Shown piece by piece: positions 1 to 8,622 of a stretch of 64,000 nucleotides of DNA. Made by a program: the position numbers and the translations under genes. A model generated the notes under the pieces. That model was not told the origin of the DNA. It searched no databases and saw nothing but the letters and a program-made list of their open reading frames with translations. The stretch covers positions 372,001 to 436,000 of the forward strand of contig NZ_CP162487.1 in the NCBI RefSeq assembly GCF_041240605.1. The letters are read 5' to 3'. This stretch comes from Xanthomonas sp. DAR 80977. GTDB taxonomy: Bacteria > Pseudomonadota > Gammaproteobacteria > Xanthomonadales > Xanthomonadaceae. How positions within the stretch are numbered: position 1 is the stretch's first letter; each line of letters opens with the position of its first letter.

Positions 1-1160
1 AGTTCGGCCGCGTCCTCGATGGTGACGATGCGGTCGGTGTCGGGGATGAAGTTGGACAGGATGTTGAGCAGCGTGGTCTTGCCCGAGCCGGTGCCGCCGG
101 TGACCACGATGTTGCGCCGCTCGCGCACCGCCATGATCAGGAATTCCAGCATCGGCGCATTGAGCGAGCCGAAGTCGATCAGGTCCTTGCCCTCCAGCTT
201 GCGCTTGGAGAACTTGCGGATGCTGATGCTGGGGCCGCGCAGCGCGATCGGCGGAATGATCGCGTTGACGCGCGAGCCGTCCTTCAGGCGCGCATCGACC
301 ATCGGCGAACTCTCGTCGATGCGCCGCCCGAGCGGGGTGACGATGCGTTCGATCGCCGACAGCACCGCGCGGTCGCTGGTGAAGCACACCGGCGACTGCT
401 CGATGCGGCCGGCGCGCTCGATGAAGATCTGGTCGTAGGCGTTGACCATGATCTCGGTCACCGTGTTGTCCTCGATCAGGTCCTCCAGCGGCCCCAGGCC
501 GATCGCCTCGTCCAGCACTTCCTTGGCCAGGCGGCGGCGGTTGATGGTCTTGGGCAGGTCGGCGAACTCGCGTTCGAGCACGTCGTCGATCAGCGCGATG
601 GTGGCGGCGCGCAACGCATCGTCGCCCATGCTGCGCACGTCCAGGCGGCGCAGGTCCATCTGCTTGACCAGCGAGGCGTGCACCTTGGCGCGATAGACCG
701 CGATGTCCGGCGGCAGGTCCTGCGGACGCGCCAGTTGCCGCTGCTCCTGCACCTCGGCCATCGGCTGGTTGGCCGCGGCCGTCGCCGGGTCGGCGAGCGC
801 CGCCGCAGGCGCGGCGGCCGGCGCATTGAACGTGGCCGGGTCGTGGCGCGGCGCCGTGGTCTCCGGCTCGTCGCCGACCACCTGCAGGCGGTAGTCGCCG
901 ATCTGCACCAGATCGCGGCTGCTCAGCGGCCCGCGGCTGCCGGACACCTTTTCGCCGTTGACCAGCACCGACGCGCGCCCGCCGAAGGCCTCGATGAAGA
1001 TGCCGTCGTCCTCGCGCTTCAGCGCCGCATGCTGCTGGGCGATGCTCCAGCCCTGCAGCACCACCAGATTGCCGTCGCCGCGGCCGATGCCGCATTCGCG
1101 GTGCAGGCAGCGGACATGGCGTTGGTCGCGGTTCGGCGTATCGATGAGGATGTTGAACAT
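1..1160 (-). CDS. cpaF: CpaF/TadA-type pilus assembly ATPase with N-terminal FHA domain (partial, 3' end outside window)
   Basis: The frame is open from an ATG at 1160 to the left edge, giving 386 residues without a stop. Residues about 10-105 look like a forkhead-associated (FHA) phosphopeptide-binding domain. A Pro/Ala-rich linker follows, then the CpaF secretion-ATPase core with the Walker A motif GGTGSGKTTLLN near residue 353 and the start of the following box (TIEDAAEL) at the edge. CpaF hexamers hydrolyse ATP at the inner membrane to power Flp pilus assembly. It is the last gene seen of the operon running leftward from the pilin at 7.9 kb; tadB and tadC are expected beyond the edge. The FHA domain suggests control by Ser/Thr phosphorylation, which is inference. 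Family call is firm; the C-terminus is not visible. Confidence 0.93.
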   Translation of the reverse strand, partial: MFNILIDTPNRDQRHVRCLHRECGIGRGDGNLVVLQGWSIAQQHAALKREDDGIFIEAFGGRASVLVNGEKVSGSRGPLSSRDLVQIGDYRLQVVGDEPETTAPRHDPATFNAPAAAPAAALADPATAAANQPMAEVQEQRQLARPQDLPPDIAVYRAKVHASLVKQMDLRRLDVRSMGDDALRAATIALIDDVLEREFADLPKTINRRRLAKEVLDEAIGLGPLEDLIEDNTVTEIMVNAYDQIFIERAGRIEQSPVCFTSDRAVLSAIERIVTPLGRRIDESSPMVDARLKDGSRVNAIIPPIALRGPSISIRKFSKRKLEGKDLIDFGSLNAPMLEFLIMAVRERRNIVVTGGTGSGKTTLLNILSNFIPDTDRIVTIEDAAE

Positions 1161-1193
1161 GGTTCTGTCTACGGAGAGCGAGGGGGGGAAGAA

Positions 1194-2687
1194 CTACTGC
1201 ACGTATTCCTTGCTGCGCTTGGGCATCGCTTCCTGGCCGCGTTCCTGGATGCGCCGCCCGTGCTCCAGGCCATCGAGGTTTTCCTGCGAATCGGGGGTGA
1301 TGATGCGCGGGGTCACGAACATCACCAGTTCGGTGCGGTTGCCGCGGAAGCCGTCGGAGCGGAACAGCTTGCCCAGGATCGGGATCTCGCCCAGCAACGG
1401 GAATTTCTTCGCGTCCTGCTGCGCGCTGGAATCTATCAGCCCGGAGATCACGATGGTCTCGCCGGCGCGCACGTTCAATTCGGACTCGGTGCGGCGCGTG
1501 GTGAAGCCGGGCACGCCCTGCACGCTGACGGTCGGGTCGATGCGGCTCACCTCGGCCAGCAGGCGCGTGGAGATTTCCTGGTTGCCGTTGACCAGCGGCT
1601 CGATGTCGAGCTTGATGCCGTATTCCTTGAAGTCCACGGTGACCTGGCCGAAGCCCTGCGGGATCGGGATCGGCACTTCGCCGCCGACCAGGAACTTGGC
1701 CTGGCCGCCGCTGCGCGCGCTCAGTTGCGGCGACGCCAGCAGGAACGCCTTGCCCTTGTTCATCAGCAGGTTGATCGCCGAGCCGATCTGGGTGGCGATG
1801 CCGAAGAAGGCCTGGGTGCCGGGCACGCGATTGGGCAGGACGACGCCGGCGGCCGGGCTGCCTTGCGGATTGATCCGGTAGTAGTCGTTGGTGGTGAAGT
1901 CCTTCAGCAGCCCGCCGACCGGCCCCTGGATCACGTTGTCCCACTGGATGCCCAGCTCTTCCAGCGCGTTGCTGTCGAACTCCATGATCTTCACGTCCAT
2001 CAGCACCATCGGGCGCATGCCGACCGGGTCGGCGGAGGTGAAGTCGAGCAGGGTCGGATACAGCTTCTGCAGCGCCTCGATGCGCTTGGCCACGCCGGGA
2101 TTGATGTCCTGGCCGGTGATCACCACGCGGTCGGCCACCGCATGCACGCCCAGGTTGGGGACGTCGGCGAGCAGCGTGCGCACCGTCTCCACCGTCGCCG
2201 GCGCGTTGCCTTCCATCACCTCCACCGGCACGTCGATCTGGCGTCCGTCCTGCAGCCACAGGTGCACGCTGGTGGCACCCGGCTTCTGGCCGATGATGAC
2301 CAGTTCGCGCTTGCCGATGTTGGTCACCTGGACCAGTTCGCCGTTACCGACCGCCACGCGCTTGAGCGCCTGCGGCAGGCTGTGCACGGCGGCCTGGCCG
2401 GCATAGATGCGCGCGCGCTCGGGCAACGGCGTGACCACGGCCGAGCCCGCGGCGCGGCGATAGGCCGGATCCGGCACCGGCGCGGGAAAGCCGCTGCCGC
2501 CCATCGGCACCGGTGCCTGGTTGCCGCTGGTGGGCGGCGCCGCGGGCCTGGATTCGGGCGCGACGGTGACCGGCACAGGCACCAATCCGGTCTGCTGCTG
2601 GGTCTGCGCCTGTGCGTTGCCGCCGATGGTCATGGTCGCGGCTGCGAGCATGGGAAGGAAGGAAACACTCCATGTAGTCCTGCGCAT
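1194..2687 (-). CDS. cpaC: CpaC/RcpA-type secretin of the Flp pilus
   Basis: This 497-residue protein has an N-terminal signal peptide ending near AQAQ, a proline-rich stretch, an N-terminal pilus/BON-like domain (about residues 90-260) and a secretin domain (about 260-470) with the family's VPGF and GGEVPIPIPQG segments. Secretins form the gated outer-membrane ring through which the Flp pilus emerges. It starts 3 bp after cpaB stops, so the two are probably translationally coupled, and cpaF follows after 33 bp. The Ala-rich N-terminal region before the conserved part is rather long. The identification is firm from domain order and gene neighbours. Confidence 0.93.
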   Translation of the reverse strand: MRRTTWSVSFLPMLAAATMTIGGNAQAQTQQQTGLVPVPVTVAPESRPAAPPTSGNQAPVPMGGSGFPAPVPDPAYRRAAGSAVVTPLPERARIYAGQAAVHSLPQALKRVAVGNGELVQVTNIGKRELVIIGQKPGATSVHLWLQDGRQIDVPVEVMEGNAPATVETVRTLLADVPNLGVHAVADRVVITGQDINPGVAKRIEALQKLYPTLLDFTSADPVGMRPMVLMDVKIMEFDSNALEELGIQWDNVIQGPVGGLLKDFTTNDYYRINPQGSPAAGVVLPNRVPGTQAFFGIATQIGSAINLLMNKGKAFLLASPQLSARSGGQAKFLVGGEVPIPIPQGFGQVTVDFKEYGIKLDIEPLVNGNQEISTRLLAEVSRIDPTVSVQGVPGFTTRRTESELNVRAGETIVISGLIDSSAQQDAKKFPLLGEIPILGKLFRSDGFRGNRTELVMFVTPRIITPDSQENLDGLEHGRRIQERGQEAMPKRSKEYVQ

Positions 2688-2690
2688 GCG

Positions 2691-3473
2691 TCAGCCTTTG
2701 CCTCCGATGATGAATTCGACGCCACTGCCGCCGCCGCCCGCCTTGGCGGTGCCGAGCAGTTCCTTTTGGGTCAGGCCGTTGAGGCCGAACGGATTGCGGT
2801 CTTCGACCTGGCGCAACATGACCCGCATCGCCCCGGCCTTGGCGGCCACGGTCAGGCGTTCGGCCTGCTGCGGGTTCAGTTCCAGGGTGATGTTGGAGAA
2901 GCCTTGCTGGTCTTCCTGCACCGGCGTGTCGCCGACGCGGTTGCCGGTGGCCAGCACGTTGATGTTCTCCAGCAGCGGGATGACCCGCGACCCCGCGTTT
3001 TCCTGCTCCACGGTCAACAGGATGTCGACATGGTCGCCGGGCGCGATCATCCCCGAGATCGAGTTGGTTTCGTCCACCGGCAGCGTGTAGCCGACGTTGC
3101 CCGGCTTGATCACCCGCGAGAACTGGTCGTACAGCGGGACCAGGGCGCTGGCCCCCAGCGGCGCGCCCTGGCGCACCGGCGCGCGCAGGATGCGCCCGCT
3201 GTACTCGTCCACGTTCTCCGGCGTCACCGCATCGGCCGGCTGCAGATCGGCGGGCACTTCGCGCACCGCCAGGTCCGAGGTGGTGACGACCGTGCCCGGC
3301 TCCATGTCCGACTTCGGCACCGCCACCGCCACCGTCTCGCCGACCTTGGCGGTGCGCGCGGCGACGGCGCCCTGCACGTAGCGCACCGCGACGAAGGCGG
3401 CCAGCGCGCCCAGCCCCAGCGCGACCACGATGAACAGCAGGTTGCGGTTCGGCTTGAATCCGGCCCCTTTCAT
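2691..3473 (-). CDS. cpaB: CpaB/RcpC-type pilus assembly protein (SAF domain)
   Basis: About 260 residues with one N-terminal membrane segment and a periplasmic SAF domain (about residues 40-110), followed by the RcpC/CpaB region that includes GDHVDILLTV. CpaB supports the secretin in the periplasm during Flp pilus biogenesis. A GTG at 3479 also opens the frame, but the ATG at 3473 overlaps the upstream stop as ATGA and is preferred. The Gly-rich C-terminus (GGGGSGVEFIIGGKG) is typical. It sits directly upstream of the secretin gene in the tad operon. Confidence 0.92.
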   Translation of the reverse strand: MKGAGFKPNRNLLFIVVALGLGALAAFVAVRYVQGAVAARTAKVGETVAVAVPKSDMEPGTVVTTSDLAVREVPADLQPADAVTPENVDEYSGRILRAPVRQGAPLGASALVPLYDQFSRVIKPGNVGYTLPVDETNSISGMIAPGDHVDILLTVEQENAGSRVIPLLENINVLATGNRVGDTPVQEDQQGFSNITLELNPQQAERLTVAAKAGAMRVMLRQVEDRNPFGLNGLTQKELLGTAKAGGGGSGVEFIIGGKG

Positions 3474-3670
3474 AGCCACCCCAGCGACAGCGCATAGGTG
3501 AAGCTGGAATAGGCCTTGCGCAACGCATCGACCAGTTCCAGGACGATATTGGGCTGGGCCACCAGCACGGTCACCGCCAGCAGCGTGACGATGCTGTACT
3601 CGATCAGCGCGGCGCCGCGTTGGTGCCGGACGGACGACAGGGAAACAGGGCTCAAGGCGTTGATCCTCAT
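3470..3670 (-). CDS. second Flp-like class IVb prepilin (66 aa)
   Basis: A 66-residue protein with a short basic leader ending in HQRG, then AALIEYSIVTLLAVTVL. Cleavage after that Gly puts Glu at +5 and Tyr at +6, the hallmark of class IVb (Flp) prepilins processed by the dedicated prepilin peptidase. The hydrophobic stretch would form the pilin core helix. Both ends overlap neighbouring genes as ATGA (3473/3470 and 3670/3667), so translation is coupled on each side. It is not the main pilin by position; it may be a minor pilin or a TadE/F-like pseudopilin. It is too short for most gene callers, but motif and coupling support it. Confidence 0.8.
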   Translation of the reverse strand: MRINALSPVSLSSVRHQRGAALIEYSIVTLLAVTVLVAQPNIVLELVDALRKAYSSFTYALSLGWL

Positions 3671-4338
3671 TGCTGGAGCTGGTTGACCACGATGGAAGTT
3701 CCCTTCTCGCGGCGGTTGAAAGTGAGGGTCATCTGCTGCTTGCCCTTGCTGTAGCTGCTCACGCAGCTGTTGGAGATCATCGAGCAGGCGGTGGCCGAGG
3801 ACTGCTGGCTCCAGCCTTCGGCCGGCAGCCGATTGCGGTAGAACGCCTCGCCCTGATAGGGCGACAGCGGGCTTTCCAGCGCCAGCGTGCGCCCGGGGTT
3901 GTCCAGGTACTCGATATCGTTGACGACCGTGGTGCCCGACGGCTTCAGGAAATCCGCGCCGGGCGCCTTGCGCGGTTTCTCCTTGAGCAGGCGCACGATG
4001 CCGACCTGGGCCTCGCTGCCGGCGCCGGCGCCGGTGATCTCGATGGTGACGTAGTGCTCGCCCTCGGCATGGCCGACGATGGTCTTGTTGCCGACCTCGT
4101 TGACCACCACCTGGCCCGGCCACTGCTTCCAGTAGAACGCCACCAGCTGCTGCGGCGTCTGGTTCGCGGTGTAGCGCGAGGAGCGCATGTGCAGGCCGTT
4201 GTAGATCATGTGCTTGGACACCCACTCGCCTTTGGCGCCCTCGGGTTCGGGCACCTCGGGCCAGTCGGCGGCATGCGCGAGCGCCGGCGCCAGCACGGCC
4301 AGCGCCAGGCACAGCAGACGGTCAGCGCGGCCTGGCAT
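3667..4338 (-). CDS. exported protein of unknown function in the tad operon
   Basis: A 223-residue protein with a signal peptide (MPGRADRLLCLALAVLAPA...HAAD). The mature part has no motif I recognise; it contains two Cys near the C-terminus (ATACSMISNSCVS) that could form a disulfide. The chosen ATG at 4338 gives a proper signal sequence; the frame is open to an ATG at 4368 inside the upstream gene. Its stop overlaps the next start by ATGA. Location between TadE-like and CpaB genes implies a periplasmic role in pilus assembly, but this is inference from context only. Confidence 0.75.
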   Translation of the reverse strand: MPGRADRLLCLALAVLAPALAHAADWPEVPEPEGAKGEWVSKHMIYNGLHMRSSRYTANQTPQQLVAFYWKQWPGQVVVNEVGNKTIVGHAEGEHYVTIEITGAGAGSEAQVGIVRLLKEKPRKAPGADFLKPSGTTVVNDIEYLDNPGRTLALESPLSPYQGEAFYRNRLPAEGWSQQSSATACSMISNSCVSSYSKGKQQMTLTFNRREKGTSIVVNQLQQ

Positions 4339-5143
4339 ACGGTTCCAGCTTGTCCACGGGCACCACATCCGGGGCGACGTAGCCCGGATCGAACCGGCTG
4401 ATGGTGCCGACGATGGGAATGATGCTCAGGCCGTCGAACATCTTGCCGGCCTCACTCAGGTGCGAGGTGGGGACCAGGGTCCGCACCTGGCCGATGACCG
4501 AGCGCCTGGTCGGATTCTTGGCAGTGCCCGGGCCGGCCGCGTTCCACGGATCGGTCAGCAGGGTATTGCTGCCCTGCATGCGCAGGCCGAGTTGGTCGAA
4601 GGGTTCCAGGAACGCCGCCGAGCCGCCGTTGGCCAGTTTCAGGTCCTGCACGCTGACGCTGAGGCTGGCGGTGACCAGGCCCTTGTCGTTGGGCGGGAAA
4701 TTGCCCGGAATCTTGCTGATCAGATTGCCGATGCGGTCGAGAATGCCGGAGGAACGCTCGTTCTTGTAGGCATCGACGCGGATGTCGCCGCGCTCGACCA
4801 GGGCCTGGTTGGAGAACGTGTTGAGCAGCGGGTTGTCGACCTGGTCGCGCGCGTTGCCGGTGCTGGCGCGGCTGACGATCTGCGCGTCGGCCTTGCCGAA
4901 ATGGCGATCCACGGTCAGGTCGCGCATGCGGGCGCTGGCCGGCAGCGTGTAGTCCTTCGCCACGGTCGCTTCCCACGCTGCGGCGCGCGCCGCCTGCTGC
5001 GTGGCCTGGCGCAGGTGGATGTACTTGCCCATGATCGGAATCAGCAGGAACAGCGGCACCAGCACGGCGCACAGCACCGCCGCCTCGGTGAGGCTCTGGC
5101 CGTCCTGGCGTCCGCGCAGCCGCGGTTGTCGACGCTGGCGCAT
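4322..5143 (-). CDS. TadE-like pseudopilin/pilus assembly protein
   Basis: A 273-residue protein with basic N-terminus, then GQSLTEAAVLCAVLVPLFLL: a prepilin-type site with Glu at +5 followed by a membrane helix, as in TadE/TadF pseudopilins. The remaining roughly 230 residues would be periplasmic and are longer than the shortest TadE proteins. It lies between the lipoprotein gene (13 bp gap) and the exported-protein gene (short overlap at 4322-4338). TadE-type proteins are needed for Flp fibre assembly at the inner membrane. Family assignment rests on the N-terminal motif and the operon. Confidence 0.8.
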   Translation of the reverse strand: MRQRRQPRLRGRQDGQSLTEAAVLCAVLVPLFLLIPIMGKYIHLRQATQQAARAAAWEATVAKDYTLPASARMRDLTVDRHFGKADAQIVSRASTGNARDQVDNPLLNTFSNQALVERGDIRVDAYKNERSSGILDRIGNLISKIPGNFPPNDKGLVTASLSVSVQDLKLANGGSAAFLEPFDQLGLRMQGSNTLLTDPWNAAGPGTAKNPTRRSVIGQVRTLVPTSHLSEAGKMFDGLSIIPIVGTISRFDPGYVAPDVVPVDKLEPYARPR

Positions 5144-5156
5144 GCTCGCGTTCCTC

Positions 5157-5951
5157 CTAGTTGAGTTTCCCGCGCGCGCGCGGGGCTTCGAGCGCGGCCC
5201 GATCGAACGGTTTGCCGACGCTGATGACCTGGGTGGTGACCGTGTAATCGGGGTCGCGGCCGGGCGTCTGCGCGAGCACGATGAAGCCGCGGTTCGGGCG
5301 ATATTCGTTCAAGGGTTCCGGGGTGAACCCCCACTTGGCGCCGGCCGACCACACGCACTGGCGCAGGCCCGACGGCTTGACCCACTCGTTGCAGGGCTGG
5401 CCGGCGACGCTGCGCTGGGTCGGCCCGCTGAAGCCGGACAGCGCGACCGTGTCGCTCTTCTCCGCGGGCATGCGCGCCAGCGCATCGTCCGGCGCCGCGT
5501 CGTCGGTCTGCTCGCCGGTGGCCAGGTCGACCTGCTGGTAGCGCGAGGACGTGGTGGTTTCCTGGTTGCCGGTGGTCTGCAGCCGGAACAGGCAGGTGCC
5601 GCCCGGGCCGTCGTTGGCCACTTCCCAGCTGGTCTGGCGCACCACTTCGGTGTCGCGGTCGAACCACAGCTCGTAGCGGGTGGTGCCGAGCAGGGCGATG
5701 TCCTCGTCGCGCAGCGGACGGCTCTGCAGGCCGCCGGCCTGGCAGTCGCGGATCGCATCGAGGTAGTTCTGGCGCGCCTCGTTGACGCCGTTGCGGGTCA
5801 GCTCCACGGTCTGCCTGACGTGGATCGGCGGCATCGAGCCGCGGGTGTCTTCCGCGTCGCCGGTGCCTTCCGCGGTCGCGCTGCAGCCGCACAGCAGCAC
5901 CAGCGCCGCGGGCAGCGACGCACGGCGGAAACGTGTCGCGGCACGGCTCAT
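5157..5951 (-). CDS. predicted lipoprotein of the tad operon
   Basis: A 264-residue protein starting at ATG 5951, which overlaps the stop of the upstream TadG-like gene as ATGA. The N-terminus (SLPAALVLLCGCS) is a lipoprotein-type signal with Cys as the likely lipidated residue. The mature protein has Cys pairs and no domain I can name. Tad loci often carry lipoproteins such as TadD that help secretin localisation, but no TPR pattern is evident here, so TadD cannot be claimed. Role in pilus biogenesis is inferred from coupling. Confidence 0.75.
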   Translation of the reverse strand: MSRAATRFRRASLPAALVLLCGCSATAEGTGDAEDTRGSMPPIHVRQTVELTRNGVNEARQNYLDAIRDCQAGGLQSRPLRDEDIALLGTTRYELWFDRDTEVVRQTSWEVANDGPGGTCLFRLQTTGNQETTTSSRYQQVDLATGEQTDDAAPDDALARMPAEKSDTVALSGFSGPTQRSVAGQPCNEWVKPSGLRQCVWSAGAKWGFTPEPLNEYRPNRGFIVLAQTPGRDPDYTVTTQVISVGKPFDRAALEAPRARGKLN

Positions 5952-7483
5952 ATTCCGCCCACTCCCGCGACCAGCACCTTGATGCTGTTGGGCGTATCCA
6001 CCAGGCGCGCCTGCCAGTACGGGCTGAACAGGTTGCCGGATTCCACCTTGTTGTCGCCGCGGCGGAACAGCGCATAGTTCGGCGGCCGGTTGAAATAGAC
6101 CTGCGCCGAGGACAGCGCCGACAGCTTGTTGTTCTGCGCCTTGTCTTCGGTCGCCATCGACGAGCCGGCCGGTCCGCCGATGCCGTCGATCGCGGAGCTG
6201 GTGCGCGCATTGCGCATGTCGGTCTCGGCATAGACGGTGAACACCGGCCCGGCGTTGTCGTCGAAGATCTCGCTGCCGCTGCTGGCGTACGGCCGCATCG
6301 CCTTGTTCTTCTTGACGTCGTGGTAGTCGCGCAGGCCGTTGTAGCCGGTGAAGAACGCCTTCTTGTGCTGGCCGCCGTCCATCGCCACGTTGGCGTCGCC
6401 GTCGACCAGGCGCGTCACGAAGCCGTTCTTGCGCAGGCTGTCGCCATAGGGACGGTAGCGGCGCCGGTCCCAGTCCGAATACCAGCCCTGACCGTTGCCG
6501 AAGCCGCGCAGGAAGCGCTGGTTCTTGTACCGGTCCACTGCCTGCGCGCCGCCCCAGCCGAGCGGGATGTCGATGTCCGGCAGCGGCCACGGCAGGTTGA
6601 TGTCCAGCGCCATCGTATCCAGCGCCGCCCAGCGGTTGTAGTCGACCATGTCGGTGCCGCCGGTGCTCTCGAAGCGGATCAGCCCGAGCCCGAAGCGGTC
6701 GCCGCGATCCTTGCCGAAGCCGTCGCGCGACTGCATCACCACGTTGCGGAAGCGGTCCGCGCCGGCGCGCTGCGCCGCGCTGCCGCCACCGGTGGTGCGC
6801 GGGATGCGGTGGGTATCGAGAAACTTGTTTTCCGAGGTCAGCAACTGCTCGCCGAGCACGCCCAGCCCGACAGCGCCTATCCTGGCGTTCTTCGAGTTTC
6901 GTTCCACGACCTCCTTCGCGACCAGCATCCCGTCCACGCGCGACACCCCTTCGATCACGGCAGTGGCCGCGGTCGCGAAGATGCCGTTGAGTTCGTCGAG
7001 GGCGGTCACCATGGCTTGCGCGACCGGGTTGTATGCCTTGCGTGCGGCTTTCAATATCTTTTCCGCCGCCTTGAATGCGACACCGATGGCCTTGAAGATC
7101 GGCCCGACATAGGGAATGGCCGACAGCACATCCATCGTGGTGCGAATGATGATCGTGGTCCCGTGCAACTGGTTCATCCACGAATACAGGCTGATCGCCT
7201 GCGCGATCGCCACTTCGTTGGCGACGCGGCCGCGATTCATGTATGCGGCGAAATTGAGCGCGCGCGCTTGTTGCACCGCGACGCTATAGGCGGCGGCATC
7301 GGCGGCGTTGGTGAGTTCGACTTTCTTGTTGACCGCCTGGCCGCTGTCGAACAGCACGATCGCGCCGACGCACAGCACCAGGATCAGCACCAGGCCAAGC
7401 ACCATGGCTTGCCCGGCCATGCCGCGCTTGCCGTCGAAACGGGGCGGCACGCGCGATTTCGCGATTGCGAACGCTGCACGCAT
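5948..7483 (-). CDS. TadG-like protein with N-terminal Tad domain
   Basis: About 511 residues: one membrane helix near the N-terminus (GQAMVLGLVLILVLCVGAI) then the Tad/TadG-type segment QAVNKKVELTNAADAAAYS, and a large periplasmic region. The Asn-Ala-Ala-Asp-Ala-Ala-Ala stretch is diagnostic for the putative Flp-pilus-assembly TadG N-terminal domain. I chose ATG 7483 because AAAGGA lies at a good distance upstream; a GTG at 7507 would add eight residues. TadG proteins are anchored in the inner membrane and needed for adherence by Flp pili. Coupled by ATGA to the lipoprotein gene. Confidence 0.85.
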   Translation of the reverse strand: MRAAFAIAKSRVPPRFDGKRGMAGQAMVLGLVLILVLCVGAIVLFDSGQAVNKKVELTNAADAAAYSVAVQQARALNFAAYMNRGRVANEVAIAQAISLYSWMNQLHGTTIIIRTTMDVLSAIPYVGPIFKAIGVAFKAAEKILKAARKAYNPVAQAMVTALDELNGIFATAATAVIEGVSRVDGMLVAKEVVERNSKNARIGAVGLGVLGEQLLTSENKFLDTHRIPRTTGGGSAAQRAGADRFRNVVMQSRDGFGKDRGDRFGLGLIRFESTGGTDMVDYNRWAALDTMALDINLPWPLPDIDIPLGWGGAQAVDRYKNQRFLRGFGNGQGWYSDWDRRRYRPYGDSLRKNGFVTRLVDGDANVAMDGGQHKKAFFTGYNGLRDYHDVKKNKAMRPYASSGSEIFDDNAGPVFTVYAETDMRNARTSSAIDGIGGPAGSSMATEDKAQNNKLSALSSAQVYFNRPPNYALFRRGDNKVESGNLFSPYWQARLVDTPNSIKVLVAGVGGI

Positions 7484-7553
7484 CTGCAATTCCTTTGCCG
7501 AATGCACTCCCTACAGCGTCGTCATCGGCACGTCGGAAGTTAATTGGAACGTA

Positions 7554-7577
7554 CCCGGGCAGCGTCTGCCGCCCGGG
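7554..7577 (-). promoter_or_regulatory. GC stem-loop between pilin and TadG genes
   Basis: A perfect 7-bp inverted repeat (CCCGGGC / GCCCGGG) with a 10-nt loop lies in the 124 bp between the pilin stop and the TadG start. On the transcribed strand it is not followed by a run of T, so it is not a classic terminator. It could stabilise the short pilin transcript or reduce read-through into the assembly genes, which would fit the need for excess pilin. This is inference. Confidence 0.4.
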
Positions 7578-7607
7578 CACCCATGACCTTTACGCCAACA
7601 AGTGCGA

Positions 7608-7880
7608 TTACTTGTTGTTGTACGCGTCCATACCCTTGGTCTTGTCGGCCTCGGTCTGGGCGCTGTTGGACTGGTTCTTGGCCCGGTTGATCGACTGCGT
7701 GGCGCTCTGTCCCGACAGTTCCTTGGACATGCCCGCGACCTGGCTGCGCACGGTGCCGCCGAAGAAGGTGACGGCGGCGATGGCCGCGATCGCGATCAGG
7801 GCGGTGATGATGATGTATTCGGTCATGCCCTGGCCGAGCTGCTTGCGGCCGAAACGGATATGCCTGCGCTGGTTCTTCAT
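7608..7880 (-). CDS. Flp-family class IVb pilin (probable main pilin)
   Basis: A 90-residue protein with a basic leader ending LG, then QGMTEYIIITALIAIAAIAAV. Cleavage after Gly gives Glu +5 and Tyr +6, the class IVb prepilin signature. A single hydrophobic helix is followed by a polar Ser/Gln/Asn-rich tail. ATG 7880 is preceded by AGAGGA at correct spacing; an ATG in frame at 7910 has no such site. It is the first gene of the tad operon after a long AT-richer upstream region, as usual for flp. The tail is longer than in the shortest Flp pilins. Confidence 0.87.
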   Translation of the reverse strand: MKNQRRHIRFGRKQLGQGMTEYIIITALIAIAAIAAVTFFGGTVRSQVAGMSKELSGQSATQSINRAKNQSNSAQTEADKTKGMDAYNNK

Positions 7881-8622
7881 TTGATTCCTCTCCTTGGCTC
7901 TGGCGCCCACTGCACCGGCAGCACACTTACGTCCGCGCGGTTGCGTGTAGGCGTGTGGGTTGCATAAGTGAAAACACTCACAGATATGAAACTGATCCTT
8001 GGCCCACGCTTGACATGCATTGGCAAATGTATCGCGGACGTAGCCACTTTATCGTCAAGATATTGCCGTTACAAGAAAGCTTGCGTTAAGGTTTTGGCGG
8101 GAAAAGGAATGCATATCCCATAATTGAGTCAAACTTCAGGCGCAGCGTTTCATTAAACGGTTCACTCTATTCTGAATTCGGGAGTATTCGTTCGATACGT
8201 GTTTGGCGCGAGCGACGCGCGTCAAATCGCTGACGAATCGGGTGATGCACTTGGCGGGTACGGGGTTCGCGCGCCCTCGACGAGGATCGGGCGATGCCGA
8301 TCAGATGGGCGAGGCCTCCGATCACGCGATCGCGCCAGAGGGTCCTGGGCGTGGGCGGTGCGGGTCATCGCGCGCGTTGGTGAAAGGCGGCCCTGTAGGC
8401 GCGCCTGGCGGCAGGCGGCAATGGAGCGAAAGGTCCACTCCGATTGTTTTTGCCGGCCTGCCGGGAGCTGCGCGCACCGGGCGGCTGCAACTGCGGCGAA
8501 TGCCATATGGATGCCTATTCAGGCCGCGTCTTCCTTGCACGGCCATTCCGGATTCCATCGGTCCCGGATTCCATCGGTGCACTCGAGCAAGCGGTGGATG
8601 CCCACCGCCCATGCCCGTCGCG
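7881..8622. other. intergenic region upstream of the pilin gene
   Basis: No convincing gene is visible in these 742 bp. The part from about 7960 to 8200 is clearly richer in A+T than the surroundings and would hold the tad operon promoter. The part from 8200 to 8622 is GC-rich and has only a 94-residue minus-strand frame (8222-8506) without a recognisable start or motif. Confidence 0.6.
8028..8058 (-). promoter_or_regulatory. candidate promoter for the tad operon
   Basis: Read on the minus strand, TTGACG (8058-8053) is followed after 19 nt by GATACA (8033-8028). It lies about 150 bp upstream of the pilin start in the AT-rich block. Spacing is longer than optimal, so the call is tentative; no sigma-54 type GG-N10-GC element was recognised. 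Confidence 0.3.

Noticed and set aside
678..3497. A 939-residue open frame on the plus strand
   Set aside because: It lies opposite cpaF, cpaC and cpaB, is very His/Arg/Ala-rich, and is a typical high-GC shadow frame.
8222..8506. Minus-strand frame of 94 residues upstream of the pilin
   Set aside because: No ribosome site, no motif, Arg/Pro-rich composition of a random high-GC frame.
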